A stretch of DNA of 64,000 nt from Alisma plantago-aquatica (Eukaryota; Streptophyta; Magnoliopsida; Alismatales; Alismataceae): assembly GCA_963693085.1 (NCBI GenBank), contig OY856410.1, positions 1,390,289,863 to 1,390,353,862 on the forward strand, in the 5' to 3' direction. The notes beneath the pieces are model-generated. The model was not told the origin of the DNA, made no database searches, and was given only the letters and a program-made list of their open reading frames with translations. Each line of letters begins with the position of its first letter. The first letter of the stretch is position 1. Positions 33,901-45,275 of the stretch are shown here, piece by piece. A program made the translations under genes and the position numbers.

Positions 33901-34273
33901 CCGATATCAGGTTAGAGGCACCTTAGGGGTCTATTGTTGTATGTCACCCTCCTAAATCAAGTAGGTGATACCTATCTTCCCTTTCTCAGTCATTTACTTT
34001 CTTCAATTACACAATGTAGCTAAAACTTTTATACAATGCTTATGCTAATGGAAAAGAGGAGTCTTAATACCTTTTGCTCTATGTTTGGTCCCTTTTTGTT
34101 GGATGATTTTCTTATAGCATTTGAACGTTAGCTTGTATGCTTGGATCATGTTTTGACTATATATCTAATCGTGTTTCCCATTACTGCCCCCTCGAGAGAG
34201 GAGTTGTAACTCTAGTGTTTGGTTCGATTAGGGAGACGCTGTAAACTTTAAATTGAAGCCAGCTGTGATCTCC

Positions 34274-35603
34274 ATGATTCAAAATAAAAGCTTTAGAGGG
34301 ATTTCCAAGAACGATAACACTTACCATCATCTTGACGCTTTTAAGAACATCTGTGATACCATCAAAATGCGAGGAGTTCCATAAGAAGTCATTTACTGCA
34401 AGGGTTTCATCCTCTCTTTAGAGGACAAGGCCCTATCCTGGTATTTCGGGATACCACATCAAGCTCTGAATGGATGGAACACACTGGAAGATGCTTTTGT
34501 GAACAAGTTTTACCCAATAGAGAAAACACTCAAGAACAGGAAAAAGATCATGTCATTCATGCAGAAGCCAAATGAGAATCTTCATGAAGCCTGGGAAATG
34601 TATCAGGAGTATCAGAGAAACTACCCTCATCACAACTACAAGAAGGGTTACCTGATAACCACCTTCTACAATGGTCTGACCCCTAAAGAAAGGGTATCGC
34701 TAAATGCAGCAGCAGGAAGTGACTTTTTGGAGAAGAAGCCCAGTAGATCCAAAAAGATCATCGAAAACATGGTTGAACTACAAGACGGTACCGGCTACGA
34801 CAGGTCTAATAGAGGATATGCTAAGAAGGCTTCTAATGAAGGGCCATCGGTCGAATCCAAAGATCTTGAAGCTATCACCACTCAAATCCAAACGATAGCC
34901 ACTGATGTCAGACAGTTGAAAGAAACAAGAGGGAAAGGAAAGAAACAGATTGAGAAAGTGATGAAGTGTGTCACCTGCGGAGAAGGTGGACACAGTGTTG
35001 ATAACTGCATTTACACCTAGCCCTACGAGTCAAGTGAAAGCGAATCTGAAGCAGAGGAAGCTAAGAACGTCTCTTTTGTCAAACTTCAAAAGACCGGACC
35101 ACCCTAGTTTTAGCTATGGCAACAAGGATGCAGCGGAGAACTCACATCAGTTGAAAAATCTTCCCAAGAAACCACAAGGTTTCGAGAAAAGAGGCGGACT
35201 AGGTCAGTTCACCAGAACAACCAATTTCCAAACAAATAAGGAGAACTTCTAAGGGCAAGGGAAATACTAAGACCGCCAGGCAGTTAACCCTAGTCAAGGC
35301 CAGGGTCAAGCTAAGGAGCAGAGTCAAGAAAAGAACTCGGGTCAATCGGACTTAGTGGGACAGTTGTTCGACTTTGTCAAGAGACAAGATACTATAAACA
35401 ATCAGCTGGCACAAAGCTCGTTGTCCAACTCAGGGGTTCTGAATATGATGCAGGTTCAAATGGCAGATATGCAAACGCATCAACGCCAGATAGATCAGCA
35501 GCTGGCTCAAATGGCCGAGTTAATAAAGAATCCCTCAGGTAAGATACCATCCAGCACTGAGTCTACCAAAATGGCAGTACTCAGATCAGGGAAGATAGTA
35601 TAA
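34274..35603 (+). pseudogene. gag: Athila Gag
   Basis: Reading from ATG 34274 (MIQNKSFRGI) gives an N-terminally shortened Retrotrans_gag core: LEDKALSWYFGIP, WNTLEDAFVNKFYP, FMQKPNENLHEAWEMYQEY, NYPHHNYKKGYLITTFYNGL. One stop lies near 34382. The CCHC knuckle CVTCGEGGHSVDNC is at about 34969-35010. The frame closes at 35020 and coding goes on in another frame with NFKRPDHPSFSYGN and a glutamine-rich coiled-coil-like region (LVGQLFDFVKRQDTI, MADMQTHQRQIDQQLAQM) to a stop at 35603, which ends in the LRSG block typical of the Gag-protease boundary. The true N-terminus was lost with the leader deletion. Confidence 0.85.
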
Positions 35604-36587
35604 TGCCCTGATATAGCCAGGCCTGAAGAACCTGAACCAAGGGTTGTGGCAGAGAATCCAGCAGAAGAAGAGAATCAACGAGCTCATGTCAGGGAGCTAG
35701 AATCAGAACCTGTGGAGGACCTGCTCGGTAAAAGAAGTCCTTACTCTCCAAAGTTTCCCTTCTCATACAAACTCATGAAGGCACATCTTAAAAAGTGTTA
35801 CGAACGGTTTATGGAGTCAGTGAAAAAGCTTCACCTCAAAGTGCCATTTCTGGATGCTTTGGAGGAGATGCCGACCTACGCCAAGTTTTTCAAGGATTTG
35901 ATCACCAAGAAGAAGAGGGGAGGAAGGATTGAGATAGTGCACCTTGCCAGTATGTCTTCTGCCTTCGTGAAGGCGGATTTACCTACCAAGAAGAAGGATC
36001 CCAGAGCCTTCACTATTCCTCTTGCTGTTGGAGATAATATCGAAAGGAAAGGTCTTGCTGATTTAGGGGCTAGCATCAGCCTTATGCCCTTAAGCCTCGC
36101 ACAACGTTTGGGTTTGACTGATATGGTCAGGACCAACATGAGGATCGAATTGATGGACCATACTTTCAAAAGACCCGTGGGAGTTGTTGAGGATGTTCCA
36201 ATTCATGTAGGAAGATTCTTGATTCCTTGTGACATTGTTGTCATAAACACTACTGAAGACCTTAACTTCCCTATCGTCTTTGGGCGCCCCTTCTTGGCTA
36301 CCGGCAGGGCACTAATTGATGTTGTTGAAGACATCATAACTCTGAGGGACGGAAATGATCACATAGATTTCAAGGTGAAAGATGCTATGAAGGGATCGTC
36401 CCTGCTAGAATCTGCTTACTTCGTGGATAGTTACAACCAATATTGCGAAGAAGTGGAAGAAGATACAGCAGTGGTAGACCCTCTTTTGAGAGCGTTAAAC
36501 GAAGAAGATTCAGAATTTGATCACCCCGAAGTTGCTGAGATCCTCGAATCCCTGAATCAAAATGCGGAGGAGTTAAGCGATGAATAG
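35604..36587 (+). pseudogene. pol: Athila aspartic protease
   Basis: From 35646 the frame is open for 313 codons. It contains the conserved lead-in PKFPFSYKLMKAHLKKCYERF and YAKFFKDLITKKK, then the active site LADLGASISLMPLSLAQRLGL with intact D-L-G-A, the flap region, IPCDIVVINT and the C-terminal ILG-type motif as IVFGRPFLATGRALIDV. Active-site residues are intact, in contrast to the minus-strand Athila copy (DLIAS). An acidic tail leads to a TAG at 36585, after which the same frame continues into RT. Confidence 0.9.
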
Positions 36588-38215
36588 GAGGATGTAGAGA
36601 CCGTCAAGTTTGGTTCTCTAGAATTAGCAAGTGAAGAAGAGGAAGTCCAAAAACCCAAACCTGAACATAAGCAATTACCGGAAGGTTTGAAATACGAGTT
36701 TCTCGATCCTGAAGAGAGGTATCCTTTGATAGTCAATGCTAGCTTGACCAAGGGGCAAATGGGAAGACTTCTTAATGAGCTAAGGCTACATAGGCAAGCT
36801 ATAGGCTATTCAGTGGATGATATCTAGGGGCTAAAGCCTGCTCTATGTATGCACCACATAAATCTTGAAGATGCAGCAAAACCTCTGGTTCAACCCCAGA
36901 GGAAGCTGAATCCAATGTTGGAGGAAGTTGTAAAGAAGGAAGTCATCAAGTTGAGAGACACAGGTATTATTTATCCTATCAGCGACAACAATTGGGTGAG
37001 CCCAATTCACGTTGTACCAAAGAAAGGAGGGATGACAGTGGTAAAAGGTGACAAAGGAGATGAAGTTTTCATCCAGACTGTGATATGGACAATGTGCAGA
37101 TGGAGAATGTGCATCGATTATTGAAAGCTAAATCAAGCAACGAAGAAGGATCACTATCCCCTTCCCTTTATCGACCAAGTACTAGAAAGACTGGCACACC
37201 ACAAATACTTTTGCTTCTTAGATGGTTATTTCGGATTTTACCATGTTCCCATCCTGCCCGACGATCAGGAGAAAACAACCTTCACCTATCTGTATGATAC
37301 CTATGCTTTCCGACAAATGTCGTTCGGACTATGTAATGCCCCTGCAACATTCTAACGTTGCTTGATCTCAATGTTTTCGGATTTTTTGGAAGACATTGTC
37401 GAAGTCTTTATGGACGACTTTTCTGTGTACGGAAGAGATTTTGATGATTGTTTGAGGAACCTATCATTAGTCCTGCAACGTTGTGAAGAGAAGAGCTTAG
37501 TCATTAACTGGGAGAAATGCCATTTTATGGTGCAAGAGGGCATAGTCCTAGGGAACAAGGTCTCATAGAGGGGTATTGAAGTAGATACAAGCAAGATCGA
37601 ATCTATCTTTGATTTGCCTCCACCTAAGTCCGTAACAGGGGTGTGAAGTTTTCTTGGACATGCCGGTTACTATAGAAGATTTATCAAGGACTTCTCAAAG
37701 ATATCAAAACCCCTTTCAAACCTACTGGTTAAAGATGCGGAATTTGATTTTATGGATGATTGTTTGAACGCTTTTCAAACCCTGAAGGAAGCCCTAGTAA
37801 GCCCACCTATCCTCTGAGCCCCAGATTGGGAGTTACCCTTCGAGCTAATGTGTGATGCTAGTGACTATGCCGTAGGGGCAGTCCTAGGGCAGAACAAGGA
37901 CAGAAAACATCATGTTATCTGCTACGCCAGCCGCACCTTGGACGAGGCACAAGTAAATTATACAACCACGGAGAAAGAATTGCTAGAAATTGTTTTTGCT
38001 TCTGATAAATTCAGGTTCTATCTGATCGGAGAAAGGGTAAAAGTTTATACTGACCACAGAGCTATCAGATACCTTATGCAAAAGAAGGACACTAAACCTT
38101 GGTTACTGAGGTGGGCCCTATTACACCAAGAGTGCGATCATGAGATCATTGACAAGAAAGGAGCAGAAAACGTAGTGGCTGACCATTTGTCACGGATCAT
38201 TCTCAAAGACAAAAA
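36588..38215 (+). pseudogene. pol: Athila reverse transcriptase and RNase H
   Basis: Same frame as the protease. RT: PQRKLNPMLEEVVKKEVIKL, DTGIIYPISDNNWVSP, HVVPKKGGMTVVK, WRMCIDY, FLDGYFGFYHVPI, MSFGLCNAPATF, the catalytic FMDDFSVYG (FMDD at 37407-37418), and LVINWEKCHF. RNase [50 protein letters not shown] and VVADHLSR. Stops lie at about 36825, 37122, 37354, 37566, 37644 and 37815; several sit where Gln, Trp or Arg (CGA) is expected, which fits C-to-T changes. No frameshift is needed across the region. A short run before WRMCIDY (about 37050-37100) is unusual and may be altered. Confidence 0.9.
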
Positions 38216-39593
38216 TGAGCCACCCATTAATAATAACTACGCAGATGAGGCTTTTCTCATGATAAGATCCGAAGAACAAAACTTGCCATGGTACGCGGAC
38301 ATTTGCAACTACCTTGCTTGTGGGGAGTTCCCGCTAGATATCACATATAGCCAAAAGAAGAAGCTCCTGTCTGATGTGAGAAATTACTATAGGGATGACC
38401 TGTTACTATTCAAGAAATGTTCAGACAATTTGTACAGGAGATGCATACCAGAAGAAGAAGGCCCGATGATATTGAAGGAATGCCACTTTTCACCATATGG
38501 AGGTCATCATGGTGGGGAAAGGACTGCTAAGGTGTTGCAATCAGGATTCTACTGGCCTTCATTGTTCAAGGATGCTGCAGAATATGTAAAAGTTTGTAAA
38601 GAATGTCAATCAACGGGAAACATTGGAAGAAGAAATGAGATGCCTATGGCCAACTGGGTCGAGGTCAAGATTTTTGACATCTGTGGAATAGACTACATAG
38701 GTCCCTTTCCCCCATCAAAAGGTTGTCAATACATTTTGGTCGCGGTGGACTACGTGTCTAAATGGGTGGAAGTTGTTGCCAACCAAACTTGTGACTCCAA
38801 ATCTGTGATCAAGTTGTTTAAGAAAACTATCTTTCCTCGCTTCGGAGTACCTCGTACTGTGATAAGCGATGGCGGATCACATTTTGGGGAGAAACAGTTT
38901 GAAGCACTTTTGCGGACGTACGGGGTTAAACAAAAAGTTGCTACACCCTATCACCCTCAAACTTCTGGGCAGGTGGAGGTTTCGAATAGGCAGATTAAGC
39001 AAATTTTGGAAAAGACTGTTAGCCGCACACAGAAAAACTAGTCAATGAATCTCAATGACGCTCTTTGGGCCTACAGGACTGCATATAAGGCACCCCTTGG
39101 TACTACCCCATACCATTTGATTTATGGGAAATCATGTCATCTACCCCTAGAGCTTGAACACAAGGCTCTTTGGGCAATTAAGTTTCTAAATATGGACTTA
39201 TAGAAGGCAAGGGAAAAGAAATATCTACAACTACATGAACTCGAAGAGATGAGAATACATGCATACGAGAATGCAAGGATTTACAAGCAGAGGACCAAGG
39301 TGTGGCACGATGCCCACCTGAAGAAGAAGGATGTGAGTGAAGGAGATAAAGTTTTGTTATTTAAATCATCTATCTGCCTTTTTCCAGGTAAGCTGCAAAT
39401 GAGGTGGTTTGGACCTTTCACCGTAGCAAAGATATATCCATCAAGGATGATGGAGTTGTATGACAAGGACAATCCAGCAAAGGTTTTTCCAATGAACGAG
39501 CACAGAGTAAAAAGGTACTATGAAGATGAAGCGTTCGTGAGAAGGTCAGAGATAAGTTTGCAGGATGGTGAAACAATAGAAGGTGCCAAGTGA
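38216..39593 (+). pseudogene. pol: Athila integrase
   Basis: The HHCC zinc finger is intact ([11 protein letters not shown] ... CKECQ). The core has Asp in [17 protein letters not shown], Asp in [14 protein letters not shown] and Glu in [13 protein letters not shown]. Stops are at about 39039 and 39198. The C-terminal part runs through [60 protein letters not shown] and RWFGPFTVAKIYP to a stop at 39593. About 40 bases later a GGGAGGCAGCC motif matches one often found just after Athila/Tat pol genes. Confidence 0.92.
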
Positions 39594-39932
39594 AGGATTT
39601 GAAGCTTTTGAGCTGACGACGATAACTACATCACTCTTTGGGAGGCAGCCTGAATCTTTACTTTTCTTAGAATAGGATGTTATTTTCTTTCCTGCAACAA
39701 AAACATTATGAACACTACAATTGTAATAAGGCCCGAGTTAGAGCATGCGCCACATGCTTGGACTCTCTTATTTTATGGGCCACCACTTTGTTTTAAAGCA
39801 TTGACGAGTAATACTATCTGAGGTTGGGAGTCCCTCTTTAGGCCAATGATGTTTTACCCATCAGTCGCTTTTTCCTTCTCTTTAGTTTTTGGTTTTTCAT
39901 CTTTGCCTTGTTCTTTTTCTTCTTTGAAACAT

Positions 39933-41042
39933 TGTATCGGGCGATACCAAGTTCTCTAACAGTATCGGGCAAAGACCCAGGCGCGCCACCATGTGACACG
40001 CCCTTATCAGGCTGTTGTGTCGGGCATCTCACCTTAGGTTGAGCCGTGTTGGCTAATACATCGAGTAGTGTGCATCAGTGTCGGGTGGCACAACTGCATC
40101 ACTTTAGCCTCGGCGGGCAGCATGTCGAGTGACATACTGTGCGGCGTGATACACTTTGCTACCATGATCAAGTCGTGCTCGGGAAGCCTAAACGATTAGA
40201 CTAATGCTCGTCTCGGGAATGATTTGTCTCCTGGCGCGACATGTGCCCCTGTTTTACCCGTTTTACCCCCACCCTCAGTTTCTATATATAGTAACTCTAG
40301 TATAACCTTATCGGGCACTGGTATTTACTTTCTCACCTACTCCTGTATCGTGCAGTTAAACTCTCGATCTAGCTCTCATATCAGGCATCCCTGCTTCAGT
40401 TCCCGTGTCGCGCAACAACCTGAAGGTATTACCTGATATCCTTACCGCATTGGTTGCGCGACACGCCACTCGTGTCGCATAGCACGTATCGGCCACTTCG
40501 TATCGTGTGGATTTATTTTATCGGGCATGAGCCCGGCAGTTTAGTATCGCCCGACACGCCTTGTACTTACGTATCGCGCGATACAAGCTTGCGTCGGGCA
40601 TCACCCCGTATCGGGTTCGTGCGCCCACTCGATACCTTATATCGGGAAATGATTGTGTCCCCCAGTTTTATATCACCTCGCGTCTTCCACATGTCGGGCG
40701 ACACCCTTTTTCTGAGCTACCATATTGAGTAGTATAGATTTTCGATGTGACGCCCGATGTTGCACGATAAACTTGTATCGAACCGAACATCATGCCGCCT
40801 GACACATGCATATCGGGCAAGCATCGTATCGTTCGGTTTTGTAGCCCGGTACGGTTGTGTCGGGTAGCTCTTATATCGGGCCATGCTTTTTGGCTTATCG
40901 TGCAAACAACTTTTCTTTTAAACCGTTTCGGGCTATCATGATTTTGTCACCAATATCGCTTTAACTCTATCATGTTTTGTTAAGTTTTCAGTACCACCAA
41001 ACCGCTATCGGGAAACACAACCCAGCCGCCCGATATCGGGCA
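39933..41042. repeat. TATCGGGC/GTCGGGCGACAC-type word array (Athila spacer)
   Basis: Dozens of words such as TATCGGGC, GTGTCGGGC and CGACACG, including the perfect 14-bp palindrome GTATCGCGCGATAC and an 8-bp-stem hairpin GCGACACG-CCACT-CGTGTCGC at 40458-40478. The same words as in the LTRs of this element, without matching flanks. The AT-rich text between them makes them stand out strongly. Confidence 0.85.
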
Positions 41043-41044
41043 AG

Positions 41045-41097
41045 GTGAGTCATTTAGCAAGATTAACAATTACTAACTTTTGTTTGATAAATTACAG
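41045..41097 (+). other. Possible 53-nt intron or 3' splice region before downstream ORF
   Basis: GTGAGT at 41045-41050, TACTAAC at 41070-41076 and TTACAG ending at 41097 make a canonical set. At 53 nt this would be at the lower limit for plant introns, so the acceptor may instead be used with a donor in the LTR leader (GTGAGT at about 33541) to make a spliced mRNA for the ORF at 41101, as reported for env-position ORFs of other plant gypsy elements. Confidence 0.4.
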
Positions 41098-41100
41098 AAA

Positions 41101-44100
41101 ATGGCCCGCACCAAGAAAACCGTCATCCGGGTAGACAAACAAGGAAGAAGAATCAACCCCGAGGCCACTATAGAAGCCTCAACAGCTGGGCGGAAGCGCC
41201 CAAACCCAGACACTGCAGAAACATCTGGGGCAGAAAAATGGGCCAGGACAGAAGAGGCAACTGTCTCAACCACGCCGGCCGAACCAGTGCCACTGGCCAT
41301 TCACTGGGCTGGTTCATGCCAAGAGACAATGAACACAGGCAGTGATACACTGACTTAGCGGCCAAGGTCTACAGGCCAAGCCATTTATTCCACGAGCAAT
41401 CGTTCGAACAAATAGGCATTTTCGACCGGCTGAGAAATGTCCTAGAAGCAGCCGGGCTGAAGAAGATATGCTTCAGCTTCACCTCATCTTATATAGAACT
41501 TACCAAGGAGTTCATGTCATCCCTCCGCCGGGTACAAAACAAGCCAGAAGAAATTGAAAGATTTGACGGGGAGGATAGACTACAAGGACAATTGTACAAC
41601 TTTGAGCACGAGATCTCAGAGAAGTTGCTCAACGAGATATTCTCCACCTCTGAAGACGAGAAAGTGAGGCTGAATAACGGCGCCAAGATAGGCGAAAGTG
41701 ACGGGTTCAACCCAGTTGCTGTCTGGAAGAGGCTGACCGGTGAGTAAACGTTTAAGCCGGGAAGCAAGATGGGGGCATTGCACTCCTATTTCTGGAGAAT
41801 AATGCACAAAATCGTAGCGTGCCTATTTTTCAGTAAATATGAATCTAGCAACCTCTACACTGAAGAGCTCCACTTGATATGGCACATGATGGAGGGGCGC
41901 ACGATAAACCTGGGGTGATTCCTAATCAACCGACTACATCCATTCAAGGACGCCACTAAGGACTACAACATGGGAGGAATCGTGAATCTGATAGCGGCAG
42001 GGTTAGGCTACCCCAGAGAGCCGTGCAGTCTGTCAATGACAAGGGGAGACGACAAAATAGATTTGAAGTTCGTCGTGAGGGCAAACATAATAAAGAAGGA
42101 GAGAAGCCACATCTTATACAAATTCGCGAGGACAGACATACTCCTGCCCCTCCCATTTTGCGCCAATTATGACGCAGAGAAGTTGGTCTTCACAAAGGAT
42201 GAATTAGAAGCCATCATCATCGAAGCCAGCTATGCCGCCACCAGAAGGATACAAGAGAGGGTGGCTATAAGAGGAGAACCTATTCTTCTAGACACTTGGA
42301 AGGACAAATCTTCCTCATCTCCTGCCAAGCCACCCACCGCCCCAGAGGAACCAGCGACAGCCACCGATATAGCTGTCGTCGCTTCTCCCATCCCAGCCAC
42401 AACTACTACAACAATAGAAGCCGCAGTTGAAGAAGAGCAAGCGATCGTGGAGGTCACTGTGATGACCGGGGCTGAGACAACCTCGATATCCCCGAGGGAA
42501 GCTACCGCGGAAGAGATGGCCATAGCTCCTGAACCTTTTGTAGCACCCTCTGTGGCGGAAGAAGTGGTGCAGCCAGACGCCAGCAATGGGGCATTCACCG
42601 AGATCCTCGAGATGGAGCTCCGGGCTGCATAGCCCACACCGACATAGCCCACGCCGACACCGACATCGGTGTCTCCTGTGTTAGCTGTGGAGGAGGTCGC
42701 CGAAAATAGGGAGGTGGAGAAGTATCCACCCGCACCGTGCCCTTCTCCACCACCACAAGCAGGCGAGGAAGAGACAGCCGCAGAAGTGCTGACACCTCAC
42801 CCCGAAGTGACACCCCAGCAGACAATACAAATGAAGTCGACCCCGAGTGAAGCTGCACACTCTTCTGGTCAATCTTCACGCGTAAGGGATGTCATAAGGA
42901 CGAGAGGGAAGTCTAAAATAGCCCCTCCGTCGCTGGGACAGATGATGGGTCAAGAACTTGACCGCTTGCGAGAGGTAACAGGCAGCCACTCAGCCACTTT
43001 TATTTCACTTACCCGCAAGTTTTCTATCTTCCAGCAGAGGCTGAACAATCAAGAGAGGCAACTGCTGACCCTAGTTGGCTTGCCTGGCCAACTAGAGGCG
43101 CTGAGCGAGACGTTGAAGCAAGCCCTGCAGCGCCTCGACATGATCGAGGAGAGGTTAAACATGAGAGATGGCCACCCATGGGCAAGTCAGCCAAGGAGGT
43201 CTCGCTCGCCCCCTATCTCAGGCTCTGAACCCTCCTCATCTGCACCCTCTTCTTCTGGGATGTTGTCCTCTTCAAGCGGGCCTTCTACATCGCCCGAAAA
43301 AGACACGACGCACAAGTCTGCCGATGGGTCTCCAGCAGGAGAAGAGAGCTCCCGAGGCATAGAAGACTTCGCTCCCTCCGCCTCCCTGGATGAAGCCGAA
43401 GACAATAACGAATCAGTCAGCATCGGGGAGGATTCTTCTCATGAATCGGAGGGAGAAAGGGGGGAAATCGATGCTGCCAAAAAAAGACATCCCCCTGGAG
43501 GAAGAAGCTCGACGGTAGATGCATTTTCTGCGCCGTCAGAGATACCTTCTTTCGAAATGGTGGACTTCGATAGAAAGGCCATCGGATACCTGATGATCAT
43601 GGACCAGAAGCTACTTAAAAAGATCCTGAGGTCGCAGGCTGACGATGAAGAAGTCATCTGGGGCGACGTCTACTTCTCGGTACAACGGGGAGCACTAAGA
43701 AACATATTCCGCTCCCCATCTATCGTCGGAAAAAGGTTGGTTAGGGTCCTACAAGGCATCGTGATAGAGAACACAGGCGCTAGGACAGGCCGACAGACGA
43801 TCTACAACGCTACCCCGGCCTTGGTGAGAAGACTGATGAAGGGGTTGTATGAATCTACACAGGTGGCCAGTATGTTGGAGTATATCGAAGAGTACAACCC
43901 AAACCTAGTGCTGGCCCCCTACAAACATCGAAAGAGTTGGTTCTTGTGCGTTGCTGACCTTCATAATCATGATGTCCAACTGCTTAGCTGCTGCAACAGA
44001 GAGGTCATGTGCACATGGAACACTTTCGTACACATCGAGGACAAACATCTGAGGCTGCTCCCGCTGTGTCTCCACCGCATTATAAAGAATGGAATCCAAC

Positions 44101-45275
44101 ACCACAGCGTCGTCTGGAATTTCTTCACATTAAGGGACTTCCCAGTCCAAGAAGAAGATGGAAGTCGAAATAGCGCATTTATAGTCCTGCGAGCCATGGA
44201 GATGATACATATTTTTGGATTCTGAAGACAACTCCAGAGCCAAAACTTCTACCAGCTCAGAAGCATCTATGCACTATTGCTGATCAAGGACAGACGTTAT
44301 TTTCGAGACGTGGGCATACCAGAAAAGCTGCTGGATAGCGATCAGGAAAACATATTCTCTACTCCCAGCAGCCCTACAAAGGGAGAAGCCGAGATGAGTA
44401 TAGACGTCTACGGAGCAGGGAAGCAGATGGAGATTCTGCCAGAATTATTCTCTAAAGAAGGCACCGCTTCTCCTAATACTTCAGAATAGTTGATCAGTAA
44501 CTTCGACCGCTCTGCATGCTCAACTTTAACACCGGAATAGGTCAACGACATCCTGTAGAAGTTAGCTGATTCAACACCCGTAGACATCATCTACGAGGCA
44601 GGAAACGTCATAGTACCAGTTGATGATTTAAGGGACATGGTAAAAGAAAGAGGATGCCTGGCGATATCAGTGGCATCCACCTACATCCAGACACTACAAG
44701 GGAAGTTTGAACATGCATACATAGCCCATCCATTGTTGTTCAATGACGTCTGCCTAGCCGATGAGTTAGGAGCAAAACAATCCTTTCTGGAATAATTACA
44801 GTGTAGGGTTCCACGCACCATCTTCTTACCTATCCTGCACTACAACCACTAGATGCTCCTGATGATGTACACTCGCCATCGAGAAGGAATCTTCTACAAC
44901 AGCTCGGACAGTAACAAAGATCATCCAGTGCAGATAGCATTGACATCCCTCGAGCGCTTAGTATGAAAATACTATGATGAGGTGGCGATGCTGATCCAAC
45001 CATTCCTGGAGACAGCAGCGAGAAAATGGCACGAGCTTCAGTTCTACCACCGCAGTCTGCAACAAATTCCACTATCCAACGACTGCAACATCTTCGTGCT
45101 GGAATGGATATCAAACCAAGAGATGCCTGACCAGCTCCACCACATACCACAGCAAACGCGGCGAATATGTGTGGGAGCTTCTATCTGGCAAAGGCACGCT
45201 CACCTGGTAACCCTCACTGAATTAACATTACCCTACCTTATCTACTTCACAACTCTGGGACAGAGTGTGGAGTAA
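41101..45275 (+). pseudogene. Athila downstream ORF: ATHILA ORF-1-like domain plus two Ulp1/C48-like regions
   Basis: Start MARTKKTVIRVDKQG at 41101. After a frame change near 41350 a single frame runs to 45275 with about eleven in-frame stops (for example 41745, 41916, 42630, 44223, 44850). Regions in order: ATHILA ORF-1-like (41352-42290: SFTSSYIELTKEFMSSL, FNPVAVWKRLTG, EELHLIWHMMEG, MGGIVNLIAAGLG); Ala/Thr/Pro/Glu-rich linker (42290-42900); a helical stretch and Ser-rich acidic region (42900-43550); a first Ulp1-like region (43550-44225: HRKSWFLCVADLHNHDVQLLS, then FPVQEED and NSAFIVLRAMEM), with Ser at the expected His and Cys positions; a second (44570-45275: TIFLPILHYNH, stop where Trp is expected, FYNSSDS, then NDCNIFVLEW with Cys present). 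Ulp1/C48 enzymes are SUMO-type proteases. The assignment rests on motif spacing read by eye; the role in the element is unknown. Confidence 0.55.

Larger units (their letters stand above)
32860..34235 (+). repeat. 5' LTR of plus-strand Athila, 3' part deleted
   Basis: Aligns with 46198-47556 from TGATAACACC to AGGGAG, then stops. The next 518 bp of the LTR (present at 47557-48074), the primer site and the leader are missing, and gag starts 39 bases later. TATA box CTATAAATAGC at about 33424; words upstream of it (33084-33330) and downstream (33480-33900). A strong splice donor context, CTAGGTGAGTACC, lies at about 33538. Confidence 0.85.
39594..41100 (+). other. Athila spacer between pol and downstream ORF
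   Basis: Non-coding, 1.5 kb, dominated by TATCGGGC-type words. It contains a TATA-like CTATATATAG at about 40281. Just before the next ATG there is a donor-like AAG|GTGAGT (41042-41050), a perfect plant branch-point-like TACTAAC (41070-41076) and an acceptor TTACAG ending at 41097. Confidence 0.6.

Noticed and set aside
42230..42652. Minus-strand frame rich in Ala, Val and Ser
   Set aside because: Antisense shadow of the Ala/Thr/Pro-rich linker in the Athila downstream ORF.
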